A DNA stretch of 64,000 nucleotides from JADGHX01 sp037200125 (lineage in GTDB: Bacteria > Pseudomonadota > Gammaproteobacteria > Steroidobacterales > Steroidobacteraceae). The notes beneath the pieces were generated by a model. It saw nothing but the letters and a program-made list of their open reading frames with translations, was not told the origin of the DNA and did not search any database. The translations under genes were made by a program, and so were the position numbers. This document shows, piece after piece, positions 52,902 to 60,903 of this stretch. Location of the stretch: assembly GCA_037200125.1 (NCBI GenBank), contig JBBCGS010000008.1, forward strand, positions 248,001-312,000, written 5' to 3'. Position 1 is the stretch's first letter, and the number at the start of each line of letters is the position of its first letter.

Positions 52902-54880
52902 ACACGATCACACGCCAGTTCCTGATCTGCGGCGCCATCGCGGCGCTCGGGCTTTTCGGCGCGGCCGCCTGGGCGCAGAACGCACCCGCCACGCCGCCTC
53001 GGGCTACCGCTGCGGCTGCGACGGCCGCGCAGCCCGCGGCGACGCCGCCCGCCGCTGACGCCGATAGCGACGCGGACGATAACGACGGCCCGCGCCCGGC
53101 CAACGACACTTCGGATGCGGATCCGCCGATCGTGTGGACCCGCGATCGGGCGCGCAGCCGCGGCATGCGCTTCAACGACAACGGCGACGGAATCGTTTCG
53201 GTGGGTGGTGACTCCACGCTCGCCGCCGGCAAGCGCACCGACTCCGTCGTCTCGGTGTTCGGTTCCTCGACGAGCTCCGGCGAGGTCCGGGACGCTGTTG
53301 TCTCGGTGTTCGGGAACACCCGGGTCGAAGGCGGCAGGGTCGGCGACGCGTCGGTTGCGGTTCTCGGCAACAACTACGTCAATGCGGAAGTAGACGGTGA
53401 CACCGTCGCTGTCCTGGGCGATGTCGAACTGGGCCCCAAGGCGAGGGTTCGCGGCAATGTGGTCGTGGTGGGTGGCGAGCTCATTCGCGATCCGGCTGCG
53501 GAAATCATCGGCAATGTCCAGCACGTGATGACGATCCCCCAGGACGCGCTCGTCGGGGCCAAGTCGTGGCTGAAGAACTGTTTGCGCTACCTGCGCCCCC
53601 TCGCCTTCGCCCCGGATCTCGGCTGGGCGTGGACGATCGCGCTCGGCTTCCTCGCTCTCTATGCGCTGTTCGCTGTGATGTTCCGCGATCCGCTGGATCG
53701 CTGCGTGCGGACGCTGCAGGAGCGGCCGGGCGAGACCATCGTCGCCTCGCTACTGACGATGCTGCTGTCGCCGGTGCTCTATGTGGTGGTGTGTATCACG
53801 ATCATCGGCATCGCCTTCGTTCCGATCCTGAGCTTCGGAATGTTCCTCGCGGCGCTGTTCGGCAAGGCCGTGGTGCTCGCATGGATCGGGCGCGGCGTAT
53901 TGAAGATTACGGGCCAGAACGAGCGAACGCATTCCGCCGTCGCGGTGCTCGTGGGCGGCGTCATCATTCTGCTGCTCTATGTGGTGCCGGTGCTCGGCTT
54001 CCTCGTCTTCAACCTGCTCGGGATTCTCGGACTGGGCGTGGTGGTCTACACGCTGCTGCTCTTGTCGCGCGAAAAACGGCGGAGCTCGCCGCCGCCGGCT
54101 TCGGGGGCTCGCGCGCCGGGCGTGGGCCCGGCACCCGCCGCGCCGCTGAGTGGCGCGCCGGCTGGCGCGGCGCCTTACACGGCGGGTTTCAGTGCGGAGT
54201 CGATGTCGGCGGGTCGTGGTGGCGCTGCGGCAGCTGGCAGCGCCGACGCGGCATCAGCGTGGGACGCGTCAGCAGCGGCTGGCGGCGCAGCGGCGGCATC
54301 AGATCGGGACGCGGCGGCAACGGCTGGCGGCGCGGCGGCCGTATCAGCTTGGGACGCGGCGGCAACGGCGGGTGGCGGAGCGGGCGGCGGCGGTGCGGCG
54401 GACGCTGGCAGCTTTGCCGGCCCCGGCCCTGCGGACGGCGGAATCGGCGGCGGCACAGGTGCGACGTCTCCGCCGCCCTCGAACGGCACGGCTGACGCGC
54501 TCAGCCTCCCGCGCGCCGGCTTCTGGATTCGTATGCTGGCGCTGTTCATCGACGCGGTCATCGTCGGTGTCGTGTTCAGTGTGCTGGACCATCACGCCAG
54601 GCTGCAGCTCGTCGCGCTGGCCGCGTACGGCGCGATCATGTGGAAGCTGAAAGGCACGACGGTCGGCGGCATCGTGTGCAACCTCAAGATCGTGCGCATC
54701 GACGGGCGCGAGATCGACTGGTCCACCGCCATCATTCGCGCGTTGGGCTGCTTCCTCTCGATGCTGGTTTGCGGCCTTGGCTTCATCTGGATTGCCTTCG
54801 ACCCGGGCCGCCAGGCATGGCACGACAAGATCGCCGGCACGGCCGTCGTGCGTGTTCCGCAGGGTGTTTCACTGCTTTGA
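52898..54880 (+). CDS. Beta-repeat (polymer-forming) membrane protein fused to an RDD domain
   Basis: The protein is 660 residues. A Sec signal is followed by an Ala-rich linker and a right-handed beta-helix-like set of short repeats (SVVSVFGSSTSSGEV, AVVSVFGNTRVEG, ASVAVLGNNYVNA, DTVAVLGDVELGP, NVVVVGGELIRDP), as in bactofilin-like proteins. Several membrane helices (residues about 240-390) lead to an Ala/Gly-rich linker with near repeats (SAWDASAAAGG, ASDRDAAATAGG, SAWDAAATAGG). The C-terminus is an RDD domain (RAGFWIRMLALFIDAVIVGVVF, GTTVGGIVCNLKIVRIDG). The gene overlaps its upstream neighbour by 4 bases and belongs to the ECF operon. Confidence 0.78.
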   Translation: MNTITRQFLICGAIAALGLFGAAAWAQNAPATPPRATAAAATAAQPAATPPAADADSDADDNDGPRPANDTSDADPPIVWTRDRARSRGMRFNDNGDGIVSVGGDSTLAAGKRTDSVVSVFGSSTSSGEVRDAVVSVFGNTRVEGGRVGDASVAVLGNNYVNAEVDGDTVAVLGDVELGPKARVRGNVVVVGGELIRDPAAEIIGNVQHVMTIPQDALVGAKSWLKNCLRYLRPLAFAPDLGWAWTIALGFLALYALFAVMFRDPLDRCVRTLQERPGETIVASLLTMLLSPVLYVVVCITIIGIAFVPILSFGMFLAALFGKAVVLAWIGRGVLKITGQNERTHSAVAVLVGGVIILLLYVVPVLGFLVFNLLGILGLGVVVYTLLLLSREKRRSSPPPASGARAPGVGPAPAAPLSGAPAGAAPYTAGFSAESMSAGRGGAAAAGSADAASAWDASAAAGGAAAASDRDAAATAGGAAAVSAWDAAATAGGGAGGGGAADAGSFAGPGPADGGIGGGTGATSPPPSNGTADALSLPRAGFWIRMLALFIDAVIVGVVFSVLDHHARLQLVALAAYGAIMWKLKGTTVGGIVCNLKIVRIDGREIDWSTAIIRALGCFLSMLVCGLGFIWIAFDPGRQAWHDKIAGTAVVRVPQGVSLL

Positions 54881-54922
54881 TGACGCGCGACGGGCGTCGC
54901 ACGATGTGCGACGCTCCGGCGC

Positions 54923-56428
54923 ATGAAGCAAGCCATTCTCGTGGCGTTCGCCACGCTGTTTGCCACGCCGCTGTTCGCAGCGGAGCCGTTGGAGATCGGG
55001 CTCACCGGCACCAACACGGTGATCGAAGGACTGGCGGTCAAGTCAGACGCCAAGGCATCCCGCACGGTACTGCTCATCGGCGGCCTGCGGGGCAAGGATG
55101 AATCCGTCGAGCGGGTGCGCGCGGCGGTCAGGCAATTCGAATCACAGAGACCGGCGCGGCGCTACTTCGATCTGCTGGCGATTCCGCTCGCGAATCCGGA
55201 TGGAGTCGCGCTGAAGTTTCCGCCGTCGGGCGTCGCGTATCGCGAGAATCCTGAAGCGAACGCACTGTGGCGATGGATCGGCCTTCATGCGCCCGATCAG
55301 GTGATCGTTGTCGGCGCGGATGACGCAGGGCTCGCGGTGACACTGTCATCGACGGTAGTCGCGGAAATCGGGCGCATCCCCGCGCGCGCCGCGCCAGCCA
55401 AAGGCACCCTGCTCGCCCTCGAGGCGAAAGACCTCGCACCCTCCGACGCGCACCTCGAGATGGATCGGCGCCGCGCGCGCACGCCTCGTGCGTTGGCGGA
55501 TGAGCTGGCCCAGTTCTACGGACACGACTTCGACCAGCCCGTGTACATCCAGGCCATCGCCCTGATCGCGCGGATCCGGCTGGGTCACGTCGAAGACGTG
55601 AAGCGGCTCGTCGAGCCCTACGTCAACGGCACGAAGGACAGCCTCCAACGCCCCAGCTCACTCGTGCTCGCCGGCCACACGGTGTTCACGGAGCTCGCAC
55701 GCAAGACTGGCGATACGCGGTACGTGCGGATGGTGAAGAAGATCGGCGATCTCGGTTTCGACGCCGACGGGCGCATGAAGGAGTCGATGCCCTATCACGA
55801 CGAGTACAGCGATTCGCTCTACATGGGCACGGCGATCGCCGCACAGGCCGGCGCGCTCACGGGCGATCGAAAGTATTTCGATCTCGCCGCGCGGCACGTC
55901 GCCTTCATGCGGAAGCTGGTGCTGCGGCCCGATGGACTCTATCGCCATTCACCCGCAACGGAGGCGGCCTGGGGACGCGGCAACGGTTTCCCGGCGATCG
56001 GGCTCACACTGGCGCTGGCGGAGTTTCCCAAGGACCATCCTGAGCTCCCGCGCCTGTTGCAGGCGTATCAGTCGCACATGGCCACGCTTGCGCGCTATCA
56101 GAATCGTGATGGGCTCTGGCGCAACGTAGTGGACCAGCCGGGCTCGTACGCCGAGCTCACGGCGACCGCGATGATTGGCTTCTCGATGCTCCAAGGCGTG
56201 AAGCATGGATGGCTTCCCGCAAAGGAATACCAGCCCCTCGTCGACCAGGCCTGGCGAGCCGTGCTCGAACACACCGGCCCGCAAGGTCACATGGTGGATT
56301 CGTGCGAATCCACGCAGAAGCTCGAGACCGTCGACGAATACCTGCACCGCGCGGCGCTCTTCGGCACCGAGCCGCGCGCTGGCGCGATGGTGCTGATGTT
56401 CGCCACCGCGATGGCGGGCCTCGATTGA
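54923..56428 (+). CDS. GH88/GH105-like glycoside hydrolase with N-terminal peptidase-like domain
   Basis: The protein is 501 residues with a Sec signal (MKQAILVAFATLFATPLFA). Residues about 20-190 resemble a degenerate M14-type carboxypeptidase fold (VLLIGGLRGKDESVERV, FDLLAIPLANPDG), with no HxxE zinc motif. The C-terminal 300 residues form an (alpha/alpha)6 barrel with GH105 hallmarks: FTELARKTGDTRYVRMV, ATEAAWGRGNGFPAIGL, DGLWRNVVDQPGSYAELTATAM and STQKLETVDEY. GH105 enzymes remove unsaturated uronyl residues left by lyases. The exact substrate is unknown, and no polysaccharide lyase is nearby. Confidence 0.7.
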   Translation: MKQAILVAFATLFATPLFAAEPLEIGLTGTNTVIEGLAVKSDAKASRTVLLIGGLRGKDESVERVRAAVRQFESQRPARRYFDLLAIPLANPDGVALKFPPSGVAYRENPEANALWRWIGLHAPDQVIVVGADDAGLAVTLSSTVVAEIGRIPARAAPAKGTLLALEAKDLAPSDAHLEMDRRRARTPRALADELAQFYGHDFDQPVYIQAIALIARIRLGHVEDVKRLVEPYVNGTKDSLQRPSSLVLAGHTVFTELARKTGDTRYVRMVKKIGDLGFDADGRMKESMPYHDEYSDSLYMGTAIAAQAGALTGDRKYFDLAARHVAFMRKLVLRPDGLYRHSPATEAAWGRGNGFPAIGLTLALAEFPKDHPELPRLLQAYQSHMATLARYQNRDGLWRNVVDQPGSYAELTATAMIGFSMLQGVKHGWLPAKEYQPLVDQAWRAVLEHTGPQGHMVDSCESTQKLETVDEYLHRAALFGTEPRAGAMVLMFATAMAGLD

Positions 56429-56444
56429 GCGCGATCGATCCGCG

Positions 56445-58022
56445 CTACCGCTGACGCATGATGCGGTTGGTGTGCCAGATCGACTTCGGTACGACGCCCT
56501 CGACCGCCGAGAGCGACTGGGCACCGCCCGACTGCGGCAACGTCGCGAGTGCGACGCACGTGCCGAGGTCGCGGTAGGCGAGCGCGGATTCGAGCCGGTT
56601 CTCGGCGATGTCACCGAGCGGATGGGTGAAGTCGTCGGCGACCGAGCAGCCGGGCAACTGCGCCGGAAGCGTTGTCGGGCTCGCTGGCGAGAAGCCATCG
56701 GGGTAGTCACCGAAGCCCTTGTCGTTCACGCCTTTGAACTCGATGCTGAAGTAGGTCGTGCCGCAGTTGTCCTGCGGATAGAAGCCGTAAGGCTTGCCGC
56801 ACGTCGTGGCGCCGATCTGGATCACCTGCACGTTGACGCCCGTGAGGCCATTGATGATGGCCTCGCTCGCCGAGCACGTTCCGCTGCCCGTGAGCACGAA
56901 GACTCGCGACAGATTGAGCGTGGGGAGCGCCGTGTTCGTCGGCAAGCCGCCGGGCAAGCCGACGGCCTTCGACCAGAACATCGTCGGCGTGATCGCGCCA
57001 CCGTTGATCGGGTCCGTGCTCGGATACTTGGAGTTGAACTGCGTCTTCTCGAACGTGCGGCCCGAGGTCGCCGTCGGGCCGGCGATCATGTAAGCGAGCT
57101 CCGCCGCGATGTCGAGGTAACCGCCGCCGTTGTAGCGAATGTCGAGCACGAGATCCTGAACGGCCTGCCCTTTGAGCAGGTTGACGGCGTTGACCAGCCC
57201 CGACTCCGACGTCGCGATGTGGTCGTTGAAGAGGATGTATCCGACTCGCGCCCCGGTGGGGCTCGCGACCATCTTCACGACCGGCACCGGCGTCGAGGTC
57301 ACCGTCGCGGCCGTCAGGGTGACCGTGCGCGTGGTGCCATTCAGCTCGCGAATGCCGAACGTGTGGCTTTCACCCGCGTTGCTCGGGGAGAGACCGGCGT
57401 TGAGCGTATCGACGCCGCTCTGTGTGCCGTCATTGACCAGATCGACGTTGTCGATGGTAAGGATTTCGACGCCGCGACTCAGGTTGGCATTCGCCGTGGA
57501 CGCCGGTGCATTCGGCTCCACGAACGCGATGACGGCCCGACGCGGTGGCGTGGTGGAGATGAGAGACCACTCCACGCCGTATCCCACCGACTGCCCGCCC
57601 TGCGAAAGCGCAACCCAGTCGGACGTCTTGTAGGTGAAGTGGAATTTATCTTTCGGCTGGCCGGACGCCGTCGTAGCCGACGTCTTCAGCAAGGGGAAGT
57701 AGTTCGCCGTGGTGTACAGCGACGGATCGAGATCCGGCACTTCGTTGTACCAAAGGTAGAAATTGTTGGTCCACGAGCGCAGCCAGTTGTTCTCGTCGAG
57801 GGCCGTCCCGGTGACATCGCTGGTGCCACTGCGAGGCGCCGCGCAGCGGCCCGCGAAGTTGGAAGCGGGCTGGTAGACACCGGAGACCCAGCCGCCGCCG
57901 GATCCACCACTACCCCCTCCGCCGCCCCCGCCAGAGCCCCCTCCCGAGCCGAGGCCACCGCCTCCACCGCCACACGCAGACAACACGAGCAACCCGAGAA
58001 CCACTGCGTATCGCGCGTACAT
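56445..58022 (-). CDS. S41 family peptidase, lipoprotein
   Basis: The protein is 525 residues. The signal ends in LLVLSACGG, so it is a lipoprotein. The lipidated Cys is followed by a 30-residue Gly/Ser-only spacer, then a tail-specific protease-like domain: NNFYLWYNEVPD, a PDZ-like region (EPNAPASTANANLSRGVEILTID) and VGYILFNDHIA. The catalytic Ser is in the SGTCSASEAIINGL motif with Lys later in ATTCGKPYGF. It would cleave proteins at the periplasmic face of a membrane. Its stop faces the GH105-like gene 17 bases away. Confidence 0.85.
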   Translation of the reverse strand: MYARYAVVLGLLVLSACGGGGGGLGSGGGSGGGGGGGSGGSGGGWVSGVYQPASNFAGRCAAPRSGTSDVTGTALDENNWLRSWTNNFYLWYNEVPDLDPSLYTTANYFPLLKTSATTASGQPKDKFHFTYKTSDWVALSQGGQSVGYGVEWSLISTTPPRRAVIAFVEPNAPASTANANLSRGVEILTIDNVDLVNDGTQSGVDTLNAGLSPSNAGESHTFGIRELNGTTRTVTLTAATVTSTPVPVVKMVASPTGARVGYILFNDHIATSESGLVNAVNLLKGQAVQDLVLDIRYNGGGYLDIAAELAYMIAGPTATSGRTFEKTQFNSKYPSTDPINGGAITPTMFWSKAVGLPGGLPTNTALPTLNLSRVFVLTGSGTCSASEAIINGLTGVNVQVIQIGATTCGKPYGFYPQDNCGTTYFSIEFKGVNDKGFGDYPDGFSPASPTTLPAQLPGCSVADDFTHPLGDIAENRLESALAYRDLGTCVALATLPQSGGAQSLSAVEGVVPKSIWHTNRIMRQR

Positions 58023-58037
58023 CCTGTTCCCTACCTT

Positions 58038-58733
58038 TCAAACTCCAAACAACCGGCCCACCGCGGCCGTAATGCCCATCGCAAGCCCGCCCCAGACCAG
58101 GACTCGCAAAGCCGCTCGCATCGGACGCGCGCCACCTGTGCGCGCCGACATCACGCCCAATATTACGAGGCAGACGAGAGAGGCCGATACTGTCGCGGGA
58201 ATCAATATCGAAAGTGGGGACAGCATCACAACGACCAGCGGCACCGCCGCGCCGGACGCAAAACTGACCGCTGAAGCCAGCGCCGCCTGCAGAGGTTTCG
58301 CCGCCGTGAGATCGGAAATCCCGAGCTCATCGCGCGCGTGGGCGCCGAGCGCATCGTGGGCCATGAGTTGAAGCGCGACCTTGCGCGCCAGTTCGCCCTC
58401 GACGCCGCGACCGATGTAGATGCGGGTGAGCTCGTCCTGTTCGAACTCGGTCTCTTCGGCCAGCTCGCGCCGTTCGCGCGCCAGGTCCGCGGCTTCCGAG
58501 TCGGACTGCGCGCTCACCGAAACGTATTCGCCCGCCGCCATCGACATCGCACCGGCCACCAGCGCGGCAACCCCGGCAAGCACGATCGCGTGAGTGGAGG
58601 CGTTGGCCGCGGCCACTCCGACGATGAGGCTGGCTGTGGAAACGATACCGTCGTTGGCGCCGAGCACGGCTGCCCGCAACCATCCCAGCCGTCCGACTTG
58701 ATGCCGCTCGATGTGGCGGCTACGTCGCATCAT
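58038..58733 (-). CDS. VIT family (VIT1/CCC1-like) Fe2+/Mn2+ transporter
   Basis: The protein is 231 residues. The first helix region LRAAVLGANDGIVSTASLIVGV is the family signature. It is followed by AGVAALVAGAMSMAAGEYVSVSAQSDSEAADLARER, a conserved cytoplasmic segment with Glu/Met residues, and three further helices near the end (FASGAAVPLVVVMLSPLSILI, SASLVCLVILGVMSAR, VLVWGGLAMGITAAVGRLFGV). It would export or sequester iron or manganese. It is divergent from the DUF3237 gene. Confidence 0.9.
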   Translation of the reverse strand: MMRRSRHIERHQVGRLGWLRAAVLGANDGIVSTASLIVGVAAANASTHAIVLAGVAALVAGAMSMAAGEYVSVSAQSDSEAADLARERRELAEETEFEQDELTRIYIGRGVEGELARKVALQLMAHDALGAHARDELGISDLTAAKPLQAALASAVSFASGAAVPLVVVMLSPLSILIPATVSASLVCLVILGVMSARTGGARPMRAALRVLVWGGLAMGITAAVGRLFGV

Positions 58734-58761
58734 CTGTCGCTATCGACCTGTATGGCGAATG

Positions 58762-58775
58762 TAGTGCGCACACTA
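58762..58775. promoter_or_regulatory. Possible regulator site, TAGTG-N4-CACTA inverted repeat
   Basis: A perfect 5-bp inverted repeat with a 4-bp spacer lies in the 55-bp divergent gap between the VIT gene and the DUF3237 gene. The nearby cactat/tatagag could act as a -10 region for the plus-strand gene. A GntR-like dimer site is possible, but support is weak. Confidence 0.25.
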
Positions 58776-58788
58776 TAGAGTCATTTGC

Positions 58789-59250
58789 ATGCCTGAGCTG
58801 AATCTCGATTTCGCGTTCACGGTTCGCGCATCGCTCTTGCCGCCCATCGTGGTGGGGCAGGCGCCGGATGGCTTGCGCCGCTTCGTGCCGATCACGGGAG
58901 GCACGTTTTCCGGGCCGCTCTTGAACGGCAAGGTCGTGCCGGGCAGCGGCGACTGGCAAATCGTGCGGTCCGATGGCGCCCTGAACGCCGAAGCCCGCTA
59001 CATCCTCGAAACGGCGGACGGGGTGCTGATCTCGGTGAACAACCGCGGCGTGCGGCACGCGCCGCCGGATGTGATGGCGAAGCTCAATCGGGGCGAGTTC
59101 GTGCCGCCCACGTCGTATTACTTTCGGACCAGCGCCACATTCGAAGCGCCGGTCGGCAGCGCCCATGAATGGGTGAATCGCACGCTCTTCGTCGCCACGG
59201 CGGAGCGCGAGCCGAGCACCGCGATCATTCATTTCTTCCGCGTTCTCTAG
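58789..59250 (+). CDS. DUF3237 domain-containing protein
   Basis: The protein is 153 residues. The start PELNLDFAFTVRASLLPPIVVGQAPDGLRRFVPITGG and the internal FSGPLLNGKVVPGSGDWQIVRSDG and NAEARYILETADGVLISVNNRG match DUF3237, a beta-barrel family of unknown function often found near aromatic-degradation genes. It has no signal peptide. The stop is two bases before the 288-bp inverted-repeat element. Confidence 0.88.
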   Translation: MPELNLDFAFTVRASLLPPIVVGQAPDGLRRFVPITGGTFSGPLLNGKVVPGSGDWQIVRSDGALNAEARYILETADGVLISVNNRGVRHAPPDVMAKLNRGEFVPPTSYYFRTSATFEAPVGSAHEWVNRTLFVATAEREPSTAIIHFFRVL

Positions 59251-59252
59251 GG

Positions 59253-59540
59253 GAAGTCGGAAGAACTTCTCTGAAATCGCCCTGACGGCATCAGGAAGCC
59301 GGGGCGTGCAAGCGAAGGGGTCTCGGGATTTCTGACAGGGGGATACCGAACATCGACGCCGTGCCAACGGCCTGAGGTCAGCCCTCACAATTGGGCGGCG
59401 ACAAAGCGTAGCGGTGGTCGTGACGATTGGGCGGGGGGTGAGTTCGGTATCCCCCTGTCAGAAATCCCGAGACCCCTTCGCTTGCACGCCCCGGCGCCGC
59501 GCTCACCAACAAGCGATTTCAGAGAAGTTCTTCCGACTTC
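59253..59540. mobile_element. 288-bp inverted-repeat element (MITE-like or giant bidirectional hairpin)
   Basis: Each side contains 28 bp (59253-59280 with 59513-59540) and 53 bp (59299-59351 with 59442-59494) of perfect inverted identity. They are separated by equal 18-base segments that do not pair with one another. A 90-base centre remains. The left 18-base segment itself can fold (cctga/tcagg). It fits between the stop codons of two convergent genes, 2 bases from one and 7 from the other. No coding frame with recognisable features was found, and no clear target-site duplication. Confidence 0.7.
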
Positions 59541-59547
59541 TTAAGTC

Positions 59548-59964
59548 TCAAGTCTCGAAATCGCCCAGCGAGCCGGTATAGCGCGTCATCCGGATGCGGT
59601 GGATACGCCCTTCCTTCAACCGGTAGAACACGAAGCTCACGATGTCCGTGGTCGTGCCCAGCTTGAACGTGAGGCCGTTGCGCACGTAGTCCTTGAAGGG
59701 CTGGAAGATGGCATGGAGCACGGCACCGATGGAGTCACCATCGATCGCGGTCTGCACGATCTCGACGTGCTCCTTCACATACTGATGGAAGTCCACATAG
59801 AAGTCCGCGATCTGGCGCGGGCTCGTGAGCGTGAGCGACCCCACTTTGTAGACGACGTCGGGAGCGTAGTAAGCGATCTGCCGCTCGTATCGCTTTGCGT
59901 TGAAATGGCCGATGTAGGCCTCGAGGTCGGCCCGGGTTCGGACTCGCGATTCGCTGTCGCTCAT
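59548..59964 (-). CDS. SnoaL/NTF2-like family protein
   Basis: The protein is 138 residues. The N-terminal helix DLEAYIGHFNAKRYERQIAYYAPDVVYKV and later FYVDFHQYVKEHVEIV and IVSFVFYRLKEGRIHRIRMTRY follow the NTF2-like cone fold. Such proteins are small cyclases, isomerases or binding modules; the role here is unknown. The Met at 59964 (MSDSESRV) starts the domain, and the open frame upstream has no family similarity. Confidence 0.78.
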   Translation of the reverse strand: MSDSESRVRTRADLEAYIGHFNAKRYERQIAYYAPDVVYKVGSLTLTSPRQIADFYVDFHQYVKEHVEIVQTAIDGDSIGAVLHAIFQPFKDYVRNGLTFKLGTTTDIVSFVFYRLKEGRIHRIRMTRYTGSLGDFET

Positions 59965-60143
59965 ACGGCTCCTGCTGGCACTTGCTTTCGGCTCCAAAAC
60001 TACACGAACCAGGCCTCCCCCATGCGGAGAATCATCCGCTTCCACGAGCGGCGTAACGCGCTCGCCTTCTGGCTGGGCTGCGCCATCGTCACAGCGGGAG
60101 TGGCGCGTCGATCGCGGTCCTTCTCCCCCAGATGACCTGAAGC

Positions 60144-60902
60144 TCAGCTGGCGAGCGACTGCTCGAACAGCTCCATGACGTAGCGCTTGCCTTCGCGGCA
60201 CGCATCGAGCAAAGAAAGTTCGCGAGCCAGCCCGGCAGCGATCGCCGAAGCGAGCGCGCAGCCAGTGCCGCGCAGGGTTCCGCGCCTTCTCGGACCGCTC
60301 AATCGCGCAACCCTGCGGTCCGCGGAAACCAAAATGTCGACGGACTCTTCGCCTTCCGCATGCCCGCCCTTCAGCAGCACGGCACGCGAGCCATCGTCGA
60401 GCAGCCGTAGCGCATACGCCTCGAGTGTCGCGGCATCGGTGGCGACCGGCTCGCCAAGCAACGAGGCCGCCTCTACGGCGTTGGGGGTGACGATCGTGGC
60501 GCGGGGGAACAGCAACTCCACCAGCGCGATGCGTGCATCGTCGTCGGCGAGAGCGCTTCCTGATGAAGTCGCGAGCACCGGATCGAGGACCACGGGCACT
60601 TCGCTTCGTAGAGGTAGTGAGAGTGCCACCGTCTCCACCGCGCGCTTCGTGCCGAGCATGCCGATCTTGATGGCATGGATCCGGTTCGAAGAGAGCGCGG
60701 TTTCGATCTGATCGCGAATCGCGCCGTGTGGCACGAGATTGATGCTCCGGACGCTCGTGTTCGTCTGCGCCGTCACGGCTGTCACGACCGCCACGCCCCG
60801 CACGTTCATGGCGTGCAGCGCCTGCAGGTCGCGCGCGATGCCGGCGCCGCCGCTGGAGTCGGAACCGCCGATGACGAGCACGGTGGGGTTCACGTTCGGC
60901 AC
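60144..60902 (-). CDS. thiD: Hydroxymethylpyrimidine/phosphomethylpyrimidine kinase
   Basis: The protein is 252 residues. It phosphorylates HMP and HMP-P to HMP-PP for thiamine synthesis. The N-terminal VLVIGGSDSSGGAGIARDLQAL is the substrate site, IKIGMLG and VPVVLDPVLATSSGSAL follow, and the C-terminal RRGTLRGTGCALASAIAAGLA is the anion hole. The GTG start at 60902 lies one base beyond the thiF-like stop, so the gene is the last of the thi operon. Confidence 0.92.
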   Translation of the reverse strand: MPNVNPTVLVIGGSDSSGGAGIARDLQALHAMNVRGVAVVTAVTAQTNTSVRSINLVPHGAIRDQIETALSSNRIHAIKIGMLGTKRAVETVALSLPLRSEVPVVLDPVLATSSGSALADDDARIALVELLFPRATIVTPNAVEAASLLGEPVATDAATLEAYALRLLDDGSRAVLLKGGHAEGEESVDILVSADRRVARLSGPRRRGTLRGTGCALASAIAAGLARELSLLDACREGKRYVMELFEQSLAS

Positions 60903-60903
60903 A

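Noticed and set aside
56472..58274. Plus-strand open frame of 600 codons opposite the S41 protease gene
   Set aside because: Arg-rich translation without motifs, fully antisense to a recognised protease.
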